A stretch of 64,000 bases of DNA from AWTP1-13 sp963840445 (GTDB lineage Bacteria > Pseudomonadota > Alphaproteobacteria > Rhizobiales > Hyphomicrobiaceae), in assembly GCA_963840445.1 (NCBI GenBank), contig CAWIZC010000016.1, positions 1-64,000 on the forward strand. Reading direction: 5' to 3'. Both the position numbers and the translations under genes were made by a program. The notes below the pieces were generated by a model. That model was not told the origin of the DNA and did no database searches. It saw nothing but the letters and a program-made list of their open reading frames with translations. This document shows, one piece after another, positions 10,131-18,748 of the stretch (its first letter is position 1; each line of letters begins with the position of its first letter).

Positions 10131-10868
10131 TCATGATACGCCGCCCAGATAAAGCCTCTTCACGACATCATTCGCTTCGAGCTCGGCGACCGAGCGTGCG
10201 TCGACCGCGATCTCGCCGTGCACGATGATATAGCCGCGGTCGGCGATGCGGATCGACTGATGGAAGTTCTGCTCGGCCATCAGCACGGTCAGGCCGAACT
10301 GGCGCTTCAACTCGCCGATCTTGGTGATGGTCTGCTCCACGAGCAGCGGCGACAGGCCGACCGAGGGCTCATCGACGATCAGCAGGCGCGGCGCGGACAT
10401 CAAGGCACGCGCGATCGCCAGCATCTGCTGCTGGCCGCCGGACATAGTGCCCGCAAGCTGCCGGCGACGCTCTTTCAGGACTGGGAAGGTTGCAAACGCG
10501 AACTCGAGGTTGCGGGCGATGAGGCGGCGCGCGTCCCGGCGAAAGGCGCCGAGCATCAGATTTTCCTCGACCGTCAGTTTGGCAAACAGGCGCCGGCCCT
10601 CGGGAACCAAAGCCACGCCCAACTCGACGATGGCCTCGGCCGGCAGACGGGTGAGGTCGTGCACTACCCCATCGACGTCGAGCGTGATGGCACCCCTGGT
10701 CGGCCGCACGAGACCCATGATGCATTTGGTGAGCGTGCTCTTGCCATTGCCGTTGGCGCCAAGCAGGGCCACCGTCTCGCCGGCCGCGACCCTGATCGAC
10801 ACGCCCGACAAGGCGCGCACGGCCCCGTAGCCGGCATCGATGCGGTCAACTGTGAGCGTGAGTGCCAA
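10131..10868 (-). CDS. Branched-chain-type ABC transporter ATP-binding protein (LivF-like)
   Basis: 245 aa ATPase of the HAAT importer class. Walker A is GANGNGKST, the signature is MSGGQQQM, and Walker B is LLIVDEPSVGLSP. It pairs with the LivG-like protein encoded just upstream, whose gene it overlaps by 23 bases, and energises import through the LivH/LivM-like permeases. In Hyphomicrobiales such systems often import aromatic acids or amides rather than leucine. The neighbouring ring-cleavage genes favour an aromatic substrate here. Confidence 0.93.
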   Translation of the reverse strand: MALTLTVDRIDAGYGAVRALSGVSIRVAAGETVALLGANGNGKSTLTKCIMGLVRPTRGAITLDVDGVVHDLTRLPAEAIVELGVALVPEGRRLFAKLTVEENLMLGAFRRDARRLIARNLEFAFATFPVLKERRRQLAGTMSGGQQQMLAIARALMSAPRLLIVDEPSVGLSPLLVEQTITKIGELKRQFGLTVLMAEQNFHQSIRIADRGYIIVHGEIAVDARSVAELEANDVVKRLYLGGVS

Positions 10869-11586
10869 GGTAGGCCTCCTGCACGCGTTTCTCCGCCATC
10901 ACCTCGGCAGGGGTGCCGGACGCAATAATGCGCCCCGCATCGAGACACATCACGCGTTCGGAGAAGCGCATGACCGCATGCATGATGTGCTCGATCATGA
11001 TGATCGTGATGCCGTCGCCGTTGAGCTTGATGAGCAGCTCGAGCACCTCGTCGATCTCGGAGCTCGACAGTCCGGCCATGGCCTCGTCGGAGATCAGCAG
11101 CTTTGGCCGGGCCGCCATGGCGCGCGCGAGCTCCATCTTGCGCAGCTCGACCTGGCTCAACTCGCTGGACAGCCTCGAGGCCTTGGCCGCGAGGCCCATG
11201 CGCTCGAGGACCGACGTCACTTCGTGCTCTCTCTCCGCAGCCCCAAGGCCATGCCCGACCGCCGCGAAGTCGAGGGCCACCATCAGGTTCTCGATCACGG
11301 TCATGCTCTTGAAGGGACGCGGAATCTGAAAGCTGCGGGCGATGCCGCGGCGCGTGCGCAAATAGGCCGGCAGCCCGGAGATATTCTCGCCCATGAAGGT
11401 GATCGTGCCGGCATCCAGGCTGCATACGCCCGAGATGCAGTTGATCAGCGTCGTCTTGCCTGAACCATTCGGGCCGACCAGCCCGAACCGCTCGCCAGGC
11501 CGGATTGCGACGCTCACGCCATCGAGCGCGGTGAAGCCGCCGAACCGCTTGGTCACGCCATCAACCTTGAGCAGCGCCTGGCTCAT
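10846..11586 (-). CDS. Branched-chain-type ABC transporter ATP-binding protein (LivG-like)
   Basis: 246 aa ATPase with Walker A GPNGSGKTT. The signature region reads LSQVELRKMELARAM in place of the usual LSxGQ form, and Walker B ends DEAMAGLS in place of DEP. Both are unusual but within known LivG variation. The start is fixed at 11586 because its ATG overlaps the TGA of the LivM-like gene (ATGA, 11586-11583). A longer upstream frame with that same reading exists but is only the shadow of the permease gene. It works with the LivF-like protein. Confidence 0.92.
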   Translation of the reverse strand: MSQALLKVDGVTKRFGGFTALDGVSVAIRPGERFGLVGPNGSGKTTLINCISGVCSLDAGTITFMGENISGLPAYLRTRRGIARSFQIPRPFKSMTVIENLMVALDFAAVGHGLGAAEREHEVTSVLERMGLAAKASRLSSELSQVELRKMELARAMAARPKLLISDEAMAGLSSSEIDEVLELLIKLNGDGITIIMIEHIMHAVMRFSERVMCLDAGRIIASGTPAEVMAEKRVQEAYLGTHAHS

Positions 11587-12560
11587 GGTCGAACTTCCCG
11601 CACGGGGGCGCGCCCGCGCATGCGCCGATAGAGGCCGAGCAGGCCGTCCGGCGCGCCGACCACGAACAGCACCAGCATCAGGCCGAGCACGAGCACGTTC
11701 ACCTCGGAGGAGATGGTGACGGTAAGGAGCTGCTGGGTGGCGCTGAGCAGCACGGCGCCAAGGATGGGCCCAACCCAGTGCGCGGTGCCGCCGATCAGCG
11801 ACATGGCAAGTGCCGAGACGGAATAGTTCAGGTTGAATGCCGAGGCAGGATCGGCAAAGGACAGATACATCGCATTCGGCGCACCGGCCGCGCACATCAG
11901 GGCGCCGGAGATGACGCAGGCCGTGAGTTTGAGCTTCAGCGTCGGCACTCCCGTGGCCTCGGCGGCTACTTCGTCGTCACGTAGGGCCTGCAGCCCCCGG
12001 CCGATCCAGGAGCTTTGAATGAAGCGGGCAAGTGCCACAGCGATCACCACCATGACCGCACTATTGACGAACAGCATTTTGACATAGCTGTCGAAGGGCG
12101 GCGTCACCGGCGGCCGGATCATCGGGATGCCGGTGGCACCGCCAACGAACTTCCAATTGATGATGAAGGTCTCGATGATGATCGTGATGGCGATGGTGGC
12201 GATGGAAAAGAAGATGCCGCGCATCCTGAGCGTGAGGAGGCCGACCAGGAAGCCGAGCAGGGCACCAACCCCCGCAGCGGCAATGATCTGGACCAGCAGC
12301 GGCGCGCCGATTGCCTTGAACAAGAATACGGCCGTGTAGACGCCAAGGCCGAAGAACGCGCTTGTGCCGAAATTCACATAGCCGGCATAGCCGCCCAGAA
12401 CGTTCCAGGCGGTGGCGAGGATGATGAACTGCAGGACCACATAGCCCGCAAAGAACGGGTATTCGTTTCTGATCAAGAATGTGGCGCCGGCCGCAGCGGC
12501 GACGAAGAGCGCCGCGGCGATCCAGAACGTCCATCCGGACCGGGTTGCTGGCATGGCCAC
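11583..12560 (-). CDS. Branched-chain-type ABC transporter permease (LivM-like)
   Basis: 325 aa, with about eight to ten hydrophobic segments and the family hallmark GGYAGYVNFGTSAFFGLGVY near residue 52. It forms the inner-membrane channel together with the LivH-like protein. It follows the LivH-like gene without any gap (12561/12560) and overlaps the LivG-like gene by four bases, so the transporter genes are translationally coupled. Confidence 0.93.
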   Translation of the reverse strand: MAMPATRSGWTFWIAAALFVAAAAGATFLIRNEYPFFAGYVVLQFIILATAWNVLGGYAGYVNFGTSAFFGLGVYTAVFLFKAIGAPLLVQIIAAAGVGALLGFLVGLLTLRMRGIFFSIATIAITIIIETFIINWKFVGGATGIPMIRPPVTPPFDSYVKMLFVNSAVMVVIAVALARFIQSSWIGRGLQALRDDEVAAEATGVPTLKLKLTACVISGALMCAAGAPNAMYLSFADPASAFNLNYSVSALAMSLIGGTAHWVGPILGAVLLSATQQLLTVTISSEVNVLVLGLMLVLFVVGAPDGLLGLYRRMRGRAPVREVRP

Positions 12561-13433
12561 CTATCTCCCAAACAGGCCCTGCGGGCGGACGGCCAGCACA
12601 ATCAGCAGCATCGCAAACGAGATGGCCGGCGCCCACGAGGCGCCGTACAGCGTGAGCACGATCGATTCCGCAACGCCGAGAATGATGGCCGCGACCAGCG
12701 TCCCCGTCATGCTGCCCAGGCCGGCCATCACGACGACGCAAAAGGTTCGCCCGATATAGGCGCGGTCGAGCGTCGGGTCGACCGGTGACACGATAATGAG
12801 CAGGGCCCCGGCAAGGCCGAGCACGGCCGTGGCAACGCCGAACGCCCATTGCTTGATGGCGACTGGGTTCGCACCCATCAAGCGCAGCGCCATCTCGTCC
12901 TGGGCGACGGCGCGAATGGCACGGCCCGTGAAGGTGCGCGACAAATACAGCGTGAGAACCGCCGTCAAAGTCAGCGCAACGGCAAAGGCGACCAGCAACC
13001 GCAAGGGAAGGCGCATGCCGGCAATGTCGATGGCCTTGCCGATGTAGAACGCCTGCGCCGAACGCTGGTCGACGCCGAACATCAGGATGATCACAACCTC
13101 GATCACGAAGGCGACGCCAAAGAAGAAAGCTATGCCGCGCACGCCGGCGTCGCTGCCGCGCCGCTCGAACGTCTCGTAGTAGAAACGGTAGGCAATGATG
13201 CCGAAAACAAAGAAGACGGGCGTCAGGATCAGGCCGGCGACGATGGGGTCGACGCCCAGCTGATTGAGGACGTAAGTGCCGTATGATGCGAGCACCAGGA
13301 AGGCCGGATGAGCGACATTGGGCACATCGAGCAGGCCGAAAGACACCGACAGGCCGATGCTGACGGCTGCGTAGAAGCAGCCGACCAGCAAGCCGAGCAC
13401 GACGGCGTCCAGAAACAGGTCCAGGGAGAACAT
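12561..13433 (-). CDS. Branched-chain-type ABC transporter permease (LivH-like)
   Basis: 290 aa integral membrane protein. It opens with an AVVLGLLVGCFYAAVSIGLS segment and carries the conserved MRLMGANPVAIKQWAF cytoplasmic loop region and a GLGSMTGTLVAAIILG segment, all typical of LivH. It is the first permease gene after the binding-protein gene, from which it is separated by 106 bases containing C/T-rich runs such as ccctctctcc. Such C/T-rich intergenic sequence recurs before coxG at 57 kb. Confidence 0.93.
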   Translation of the reverse strand: MFSLDLFLDAVVLGLLVGCFYAAVSIGLSVSFGLLDVPNVAHPAFLVLASYGTYVLNQLGVDPIVAGLILTPVFFVFGIIAYRFYYETFERRGSDAGVRGIAFFFGVAFVIEVVIILMFGVDQRSAQAFYIGKAIDIAGMRLPLRLLVAFAVALTLTAVLTLYLSRTFTGRAIRAVAQDEMALRLMGANPVAIKQWAFGVATAVLGLAGALLIIVSPVDPTLDRAYIGRTFCVVVMAGLGSMTGTLVAAIILGVAESIVLTLYGASWAPAISFAMLLIVLAVRPQGLFGR

Positions 13434-13539
13434 GAGGGCTCCACTCCCTCTCTCCGAGGGCCAGCTCGCATCGATGCCTAGGGCCGCCTCTCCCCCACCC
13501 GCAGCCTTCCAGGGGCAACGGATGGGAGAGCAAGCAAGC

Positions 13540-14787
13540 CTATTGCCTGGCCTTCTCGAAGGGCACGATGACCTCGCCGGTCTTCAGGTTCTCGGGGAAC
13601 AGGATCACCTGCTTGCCGGCGGTCTTGAACTGCTCGAGGTTCTTGTCGACGACGCCGCGGTACTGCGCCTGCAGGGTCGCCGAGACCTTGCGCTCGCCGT
13701 CGGCCGAGAAGGCGATGGGTCCGACGATCGTCTTGTGCTCGTTCTCGCGCAGGTACTTGGCCAGGGCCTTCTGGTCGAGCCCCTTGGTGGCGTTGACCGC
13801 GGCCTCGAGCATCTGGCCCATGGCGTAGCCGAAGGGCGCCAGGTAGTAGCCCAACGGATCGACCTTGGCTTCCGTGGCGCGGGGAGCGTACTTGACGAAG
13901 AACTCCTTGGTGCCGTCGAAGAACATACTCGGCTCCGGCAGCCAGCTGTTGTAGTTGATGACGCCGTTCAGCAGCGAGCCCATCGATTCCAGGTTCGACG
14001 CGAACTGCAGACCCACCATGCCGCCGCCGAGGATCTTGACGTTGTCGCCGACGCCAATCTCGTTGACGGCGCGCAGGATGCCGACCGAATCCGGCGGATA
14101 GGACGCGACGAACACCATATCGGGCTTGGCCGCCTTGAGCGCCCGGATCATGGCCGAGAATTCGACCGTGCTCGGCGGGTAGTTCTGCTCATAGACGATC
14201 GGTATCGAGCGCTTGTTCGCGACGTCCTTGGTCGTCTTTGCGACGTTCTGGGCAAACTCCTGGTCGGCCGCCAGAATTGCGATCGACTTGGCGCCAGCCT
14301 TGGTCCCGATATCGATGAAGGACGCGGCCCAGCTGTCCGGCGGCCCCCAGGGCGCGTTGTTGAACCACATGTCATGCTGGACCTTGGCATTCACCTGGAA
14401 CGAGAAGTTGCCCATCAGCACCATGCCGCGTTCCTTGGCGAGCGGCATGATCGGCGCCGTCTGCACCGAGGCATACGGTGCGAACAGGATGTCGACCTTG
14501 TCGATGTCGAGCAGCTTGGCGTAGATCGCCGGGCTTTCGGCAGCGCTCGACTTGTCGTCGTACACGACCAGCTCGACCTTGCGGCCGAGCAGGCCACCCT
14601 TGGCGTTGATATCGTCGCGCCAGATCTCGATGCCGATCAGGGAAGACTTGCCGCCGGCGGCAAGCCCGCCGGTAGCCGGCATGCTCATGCCGATCTTGAG
14701 TGGCGGCTGCTGAGCGATCGCCATGGATGTGCAGAAAGGAGCCGCCAGGATGAGCCCGAGGGCGGCGAGAATGCTTCTACGTCTCAC
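13540..14787 (-). CDS. Branched-chain-type ABC transporter substrate-binding protein (LivK-like)
   Basis: 415 aa periplasmic binding protein of the Leu/Ile/Val family (peripla_BP_6). A signal peptide of about 28 residues starts VRRRSILAALGLILAAP and ends near AIAQQ; the mature part begins PPLKIGMSMPATGG. I place the start at the GTG at 14787 because a GGAGGA site sits a few bases upstream and the signal peptide begins there; the longer frame up to 14943 has no family match. It likely captures an aromatic or other organic substrate for the adjacent permeases. It lies 37 bases after the dioxygenase gene. Confidence 0.92.
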   Translation of the reverse strand: MRRRSILAALGLILAAPFCTSMAIAQQPPLKIGMSMPATGGLAAGGKSSLIGIEIWRDDINAKGGLLGRKVELVVYDDKSSAAESPAIYAKLLDIDKVDILFAPYASVQTAPIMPLAKERGMVLMGNFSFQVNAKVQHDMWFNNAPWGPPDSWAASFIDIGTKAGAKSIAILAADQEFAQNVAKTTKDVANKRSIPIVYEQNYPPSTVEFSAMIRALKAAKPDMVFVASYPPDSVGILRAVNEIGVGDNVKILGGGMVGLQFASNLESMGSLLNGVINYNSWLPEPSMFFDGTKEFFVKYAPRATEAKVDPLGYYLAPFGYAMGQMLEAAVNATKGLDQKALAKYLRENEHKTIVGPIAFSADGERKVSATLQAQYRGVVDKNLEQFKTAGKQVILFPENLKTGEVIVPFEKARQ

Positions 14788-14824
14788 GATTTCCTCCACC
14801 GTTTGTATGAGTTGATTGTTCCAC

Positions 14825-15826
14825 CTATCGGCCAAACAGCGCCCCGAACAGGCCCTGCTTGGCCGGCTTGCCTGCGTCGGCTCTTGCAGCCCCCGCAGCC
14901 GCATGATTGGCCTCTGCCTTGAAGATGGCCGACGGGTCCGCACCCACGCGTCCGGTTGCTTTGTCGGCTGCGCTCTCGCGCGACAGGCTCAGGTCGAAGC
15001 GCATGCTGCGCACGCCCTTGACGGGGCATGCCGGGTCATTCTCCCGCACCTCGGCAACTAGATCCTCCGACGAGCCGAACACCACGTCGTCGGCAATGTG
15101 TGGGTCGCCTTGGACGTAGAGCGCGGTCACCAGCTCGCGATAGCCTGGCGCGCTGACCAGGAAGTGGATGTGAGCCGGTCGCATGCCATGCCGGCCCTGC
15201 GCCTTGATCAGGCTGCCGACCGGGCCGTCCATGGGGATCGAGTAGCCGAGCGGCCGCACCGTGCGGATCAGGAAGTTGCCCTGCCCGTCCGTGGTGAAGA
15301 CACCGCGATAGTCCGTGCCGCTGGCATTGACCTGGATATCGTAAAGGCCGTCCGCACCCGTCTGCCAGACTGACACCTCAGCATTGGCCAGCGGCTCGCC
15401 CTGCACATTGGTGATCTTGCCCCACAAGGCGATCTCGGTGCTTGGCGTGGCCTTGTTGGCGATCTGGGCGCCGTATGCGAGCTTCGGCGCGTTCTCGCGG
15501 AAGAACGGGCCCAGCAGGCTGGTGTGCGTGGCGTCCTCGACGGCCGTGAGATCGTGCAGGCCGTTGACCAGCGCGGACAGTCCGAGCGTATCGGACAGCA
15601 GAATGAATTCCTGCCGTTCGGCCGTGCACTTCTTGCCCACCGCAGTCATGAACTCGATGCCCTTGAGCCATTCGGCCGGGGTCAGGTTCACCTCGCGCGC
15701 GAAGGCGTGCATGTGCTTTACGGCCGCCGCCATGACCGCCTTGAGGCGGGGGTCGGAGGTGGTGGCCATCTGCTCGAGGACGGCCTCGGTGATCGTCTCA
15801 GGGGTCAGCTCGTGCATATCGTGCAT
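14825..15826 (-). CDS. Intradiol ring-cleavage dioxygenase, hydroxyquinol 1,2-dioxygenase type
   Basis: 333 aa non-haem Fe(III) enzyme that opens an aromatic ring between two adjacent hydroxyls. The alpha-helical N-terminal dimerisation part (residues 1-100) precedes the catalytic beta-sandwich. Iron ligands are visible: Tyr in DGLYDIQ, Tyr in PLGYSIPMDGP, and both His in RPAHIHFLV. The LLGPFF and GVFTTDGQGNF segments are typical. Similarity is greatest to the hydroxyquinol (benzene-1,2,4-triol) branch by my reading, giving maleylacetate. The C-terminal 40 residues (KATGRVGADPS onward) form an Ala-rich tail not usual in the family. ATG 15826 is chosen because GGAGGA stands four bases upstream; an ATG at 15838 is possible. 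Confidence 0.85.
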   Translation of the reverse strand: MHDMHELTPETITEAVLEQMATTSDPRLKAVMAAAVKHMHAFAREVNLTPAEWLKGIEFMTAVGKKCTAERQEFILLSDTLGLSALVNGLHDLTAVEDATHTSLLGPFFRENAPKLAYGAQIANKATPSTEIALWGKITNVQGEPLANAEVSVWQTGADGLYDIQVNASGTDYRGVFTTDGQGNFLIRTVRPLGYSIPMDGPVGSLIKAQGRHGMRPAHIHFLVSAPGYRELVTALYVQGDPHIADDVVFGSSEDLVAEVRENDPACPVKGVRSMRFDLSLSRESAADKATGRVGADPSAIFKAEANHAAAGAARADAGKPAKQGLFGALFGR

Positions 15827-15851
15827 AGAGTCCTCCATGTGTAGCGTGCCG

Positions 15852-18242
15852 TCAGCGTGTCGGCACCCGGCCAAGCGCTGCCAGGATGCGTTCGGGCGTA
15901 AAGGGTTGGGCGAACACTTTGGCGCCATGCGGGCGCAATGCGTCGTTGATGGCGTTCATGATGGCGGCCGGCGCACCGGCGGTTCCGGCTTCGCCTGCGC
16001 CTTTGGCGCCGAGCAGGGATTCCTTGGTCGGCGTCTCGACATGGCCAACCTCGATGTCGGGCATCTCGGCAGCCATGGGCACGAGATAGTCGGCCATGCT
16101 CCCGACCGTGAGCTGGCCCTCCGACGTGTAGGTGCAGTGCTCGAAGAGGGCGCCGCCGATGCCCTGCACGACCCCGCCGCGCACCTGCTCATCAACCAGC
16201 AGCGGGTTGATGATGCGCCCGCAATCCTCGACGCACCAGTGCTTGAGGAGCTTGACGAGGCCGGTGTCGACATCGACCTCGAGGTAGCTCGCCTGCACCC
16301 CGTTGGTGAAGGCGAACGGGAATTGCTTGGTGATGAAATGCCGCGTCTGCATCAGCTCGCGCGGCAGATCGGGCGGCAGCGTGTCGCCGCGGAAGTAGAC
16401 GATGCGGCCGAGCTCGCCGAGCGGCATGCGCACGGCGCCGGTCGCCTTGTCGACGATGTTACCGAGCACCAGGTCGAGGGCCTCGGGCGTCGCCTGCAGC
16501 ATGGCGGCAGCGACCTTGAGGGCGGCGTGCCGCGTGGCAAGGCCTGCCTGCAATGCCGCCTCGCCGCCGATGCCTGCGCCGCGGCACGCCCAGGTGCCGC
16601 CACCATAGGGCGTCGTCAGCGTATCGCCCGTGACGACGCGCACGGTATCGATCGGTACGCCGACCGCCTCGGCCACGATCTGGCGGATGATGGCTTCCGT
16701 GCCCTGGCCCTGCTCGGTGACGCCGGTAGCGGCGACCACCGAGCCGTCGGGATCGATGCGCACGGTGCAACCGTCCTGCGCCGAGATGCGCGCACCGCCG
16801 ATGCCGTACATGAACGGCGACGGATTGGTGAGCTCGATGAAGCTTGCAAAGCCGATGCCGCGAAGCACGCCCTGCGAGCGCAAGCGCTCCTGCTCGGCGC
16901 GCAGAGCCGCATAGTCCATCATCTCGACGAGCAGCTTGGTCGACTTGACGTGCGACAGGCCCTCGAAGCGCATGCCGGCCGCAGACGTGCGGGGATAGCT
17001 GCCGTCCTGCATCAGGTTCTTGAGGCGGAAGGCCACCGGGTCCATGCCCATCGCCTCGGCGCCGAGGTCGACCAACCCCTCAGTCACCGCCGTCGCAATC
17101 GGATGGCCGACCGCGCGATATTGGCAGGTCGGCACCTTGTTCTGCAGCACGACCGTGGTCTTGGCACGATAGTTGGAGAAGTCGTAGGGCCCGCCCACCA
17201 GGTTGACCACCTGATTGCCCTCCACCGCGCTGGTGCGCGGATACACCGAGTAGGGTCCGATGCCCGTCAGGTCGTCGATATCGAAGGCGGTGATGCGCCC
17301 GTCCCTGTCGATCGCCATGCGCCCCTTGATGCGGTGGTCGCGGGCATGGATGTCGGAGGCGAAGCTCTCCAGCCGATCGGCCACGAACTTGACCGGCCGG
17401 CCCATCAGCTTGGCGATCACCGCAACCGCCACCTCGTCCGGATAGACGTGCACCTTGATGCCGTAGCTGCCGCCGACATCACGGCAGATGACCCGCACGG
17501 CGCTGAGAGGCAGCCGGAGATGCTGGGCAAGCACCTCCTGTATCATGTGTGGCGCCTGCGTCGCATGGTGCACGGTCAGCGTGGCGTCGCCCTTGTTGAA
17601 CTCGACGAGGATCGAGCGCGGCTCGAGCGTGACCCCGGTGTGGCGGCCGGAGTGGAACGTCGCCTCGACGACCTTGTGCGCGCTTCTGAAGGCGTCCGCC
17701 ACGTCGCCGCTTTCGTTGACCCTCTGGAAGACCAGGTTGTCGCCGAGATCGGCATGAATGACGGGCGTTGCCGCATCGAGCGCCGTCTCCATGTCGGCGA
17801 CGGGCCTGAGCATCTGCCAGCCAATCGAGACCTTGGCGACGGCATCCTCCGCGACTGCCCGACTTTCCGCCACGACGGCTGCCACCGCTTCGCCGGCCCA
17901 GGTCGCCGTCGCTAGCGGCAGTGGCAGCTGCGGCGCCGACTTCATGCCTTTGAGGTGGGCCAGAACGGCCACCCAGGGCTCGCAGTGCGGAGCGAGGTCC
18001 GCACCGGTGAAAACGCGCAGCACGCCGGCAATCTTCAGCGCCGCACCCGCGTCGATCTGACCGATCTTCGCATGCGCATGCGGGCTACGCACGAATGCGA
18101 CGTGCACCATGCGCGGCAGCACGAGGTCGTCGACGTATTGTCCGCGCCCCTCGACCAGCTTGCGCGCGTTGGGTCGCGGTATCGAACGCCCGATGTAGGA
18201 GTTCGGCCGGTCGACAGAGCGTGGGTCGATCACCAGGCTCAT
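15852..18242 (-). CDS. Xanthine dehydrogenase-family Mo-binding large subunit, atypical active-site loop
   Basis: 796 aa molybdopterin subunit of a three-part hydroxylase (CoxL/XdhB superfamily). GGSYGIKVHVYPDE and the late GAKGAGEAGTAGAP segment, with the catalytic Glu, are present. Where form II CoxL proteins have AYRGAGR, this one reads TCQYRAVGHP, so it belongs to a separate subfamily and CO is an unlikely substrate. Expected reaction: water-derived hydroxylation of an aromatic or N-heterocyclic ring carbon, passing electrons to the Fe-S and FAD subunits. Start ATG 18242 overlaps the small-subunit stop (ATGA). The dioxygenase gene follows after 25 bases, so the product may become its substrate. 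Confidence 0.88.
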   Translation of the reverse strand: MSLVIDPRSVDRPNSYIGRSIPRPNARKLVEGRGQYVDDLVLPRMVHVAFVRSPHAHAKIGQIDAGAALKIAGVLRVFTGADLAPHCEPWVAVLAHLKGMKSAPQLPLPLATATWAGEAVAAVVAESRAVAEDAVAKVSIGWQMLRPVADMETALDAATPVIHADLGDNLVFQRVNESGDVADAFRSAHKVVEATFHSGRHTGVTLEPRSILVEFNKGDATLTVHHATQAPHMIQEVLAQHLRLPLSAVRVICRDVGGSYGIKVHVYPDEVAVAVIAKLMGRPVKFVADRLESFASDIHARDHRIKGRMAIDRDGRITAFDIDDLTGIGPYSVYPRTSAVEGNQVVNLVGGPYDFSNYRAKTTVVLQNKVPTCQYRAVGHPIATAVTEGLVDLGAEAMGMDPVAFRLKNLMQDGSYPRTSAAGMRFEGLSHVKSTKLLVEMMDYAALRAEQERLRSQGVLRGIGFASFIELTNPSPFMYGIGGARISAQDGCTVRIDPDGSVVAATGVTEQGQGTEAIIRQIVAEAVGVPIDTVRVVTGDTLTTPYGGGTWACRGAGIGGEAALQAGLATRHAALKVAAAMLQATPEALDLVLGNIVDKATGAVRMPLGELGRIVYFRGDTLPPDLPRELMQTRHFITKQFPFAFTNGVQASYLEVDVDTGLVKLLKHWCVEDCGRIINPLLVDEQVRGGVVQGIGGALFEHCTYTSEGQLTVGSMADYLVPMAAEMPDIEVGHVETPTKESLLGAKGAGEAGTAGAPAAIMNAINDALRPHGAKVFAQPFTPERILAALGRVPTR

Positions 18243-18748
18243 GGCTTTCCGGCTCCGCATCCGGCCAGCCTGGCCTTGGCCACCGACTCGACCGCGTCGA
18301 CGATGGCGTGATAGCCGGTGCAGCGGCAGTAGTTGCCCGACAGATGCTCGCGGATGACGGCCCGCGAGGGCACCGTACGGGCGTTGGCCGACTCACGCAG
18401 CAACTCGGCAGCGGCCAGCAGCATGCCCGGCGTGCAGTAGCCGCACTGGCAGGCGTTGCGGGCGACGAAGGCGTCCTGCAGGTCGCGGATCTCACCGGTG
18501 TCGGAAAGGCCCTCGATGGTTTCCACTGTCGCACCGTCCAGGCTGGCCGCCAGGACCAGGCAACCTCGCGCGATCAGTCCATCCACCCGCACCGTGCATG
18601 CACCGCAAACCCCGTGCTCGCAACCGGCGTGCGATCCCATCAGCCCGAGGTCGAGACGCAGAAAATCGATCAGATGCCGACGCACCTCGACGCGCCGAGT
18701 GATGTGCTCGCCGTTGACCGTCAGACCGATGCCGACCTCAGTGCTCAT
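18239..18748 (-). CDS. Mo hydroxylase [2Fe-2S] small subunit (CoxS-like)
   Basis: 169 aa with the two cluster-binding regions of this family: the plant-ferredoxin-like site around CEHGVCGAC (about residues 43-51) and the second cluster site with CQCGYCTPG and CRCTGYH in the C-terminal helical domain. It carries electrons from the Mo site to FAD. Its ATG overlaps the stop of the FAD subunit gene (18748-18745), and its stop overlaps the start of the large subunit, so the three subunits are translationally coupled and made in equal amounts. Confidence 0.93.
   Translation of the reverse strand: MSTEVGIGLTVNGEHITRRVEVRRHLIDFLRLDLGLMGSHAGCEHGVCGACTVRVDGLIARGCLVLAASLDGATVETIEGLSDTGEIRDLQDAFVARNACQCGYCTPGMLLAAAELLRESANARTVPSRAVIREHLSGNYCRCTGYHAIVDAVESVAKARLAGCGAGKP

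Noticed and set aside
15384..17915. An 843-codon plus-strand open frame
   Set aside because: It is the antisense shadow of the Mo large-subunit gene in high-GC DNA; its sequence matches no family and is rich in His, Arg, Asp and Leu, as such shadows are.
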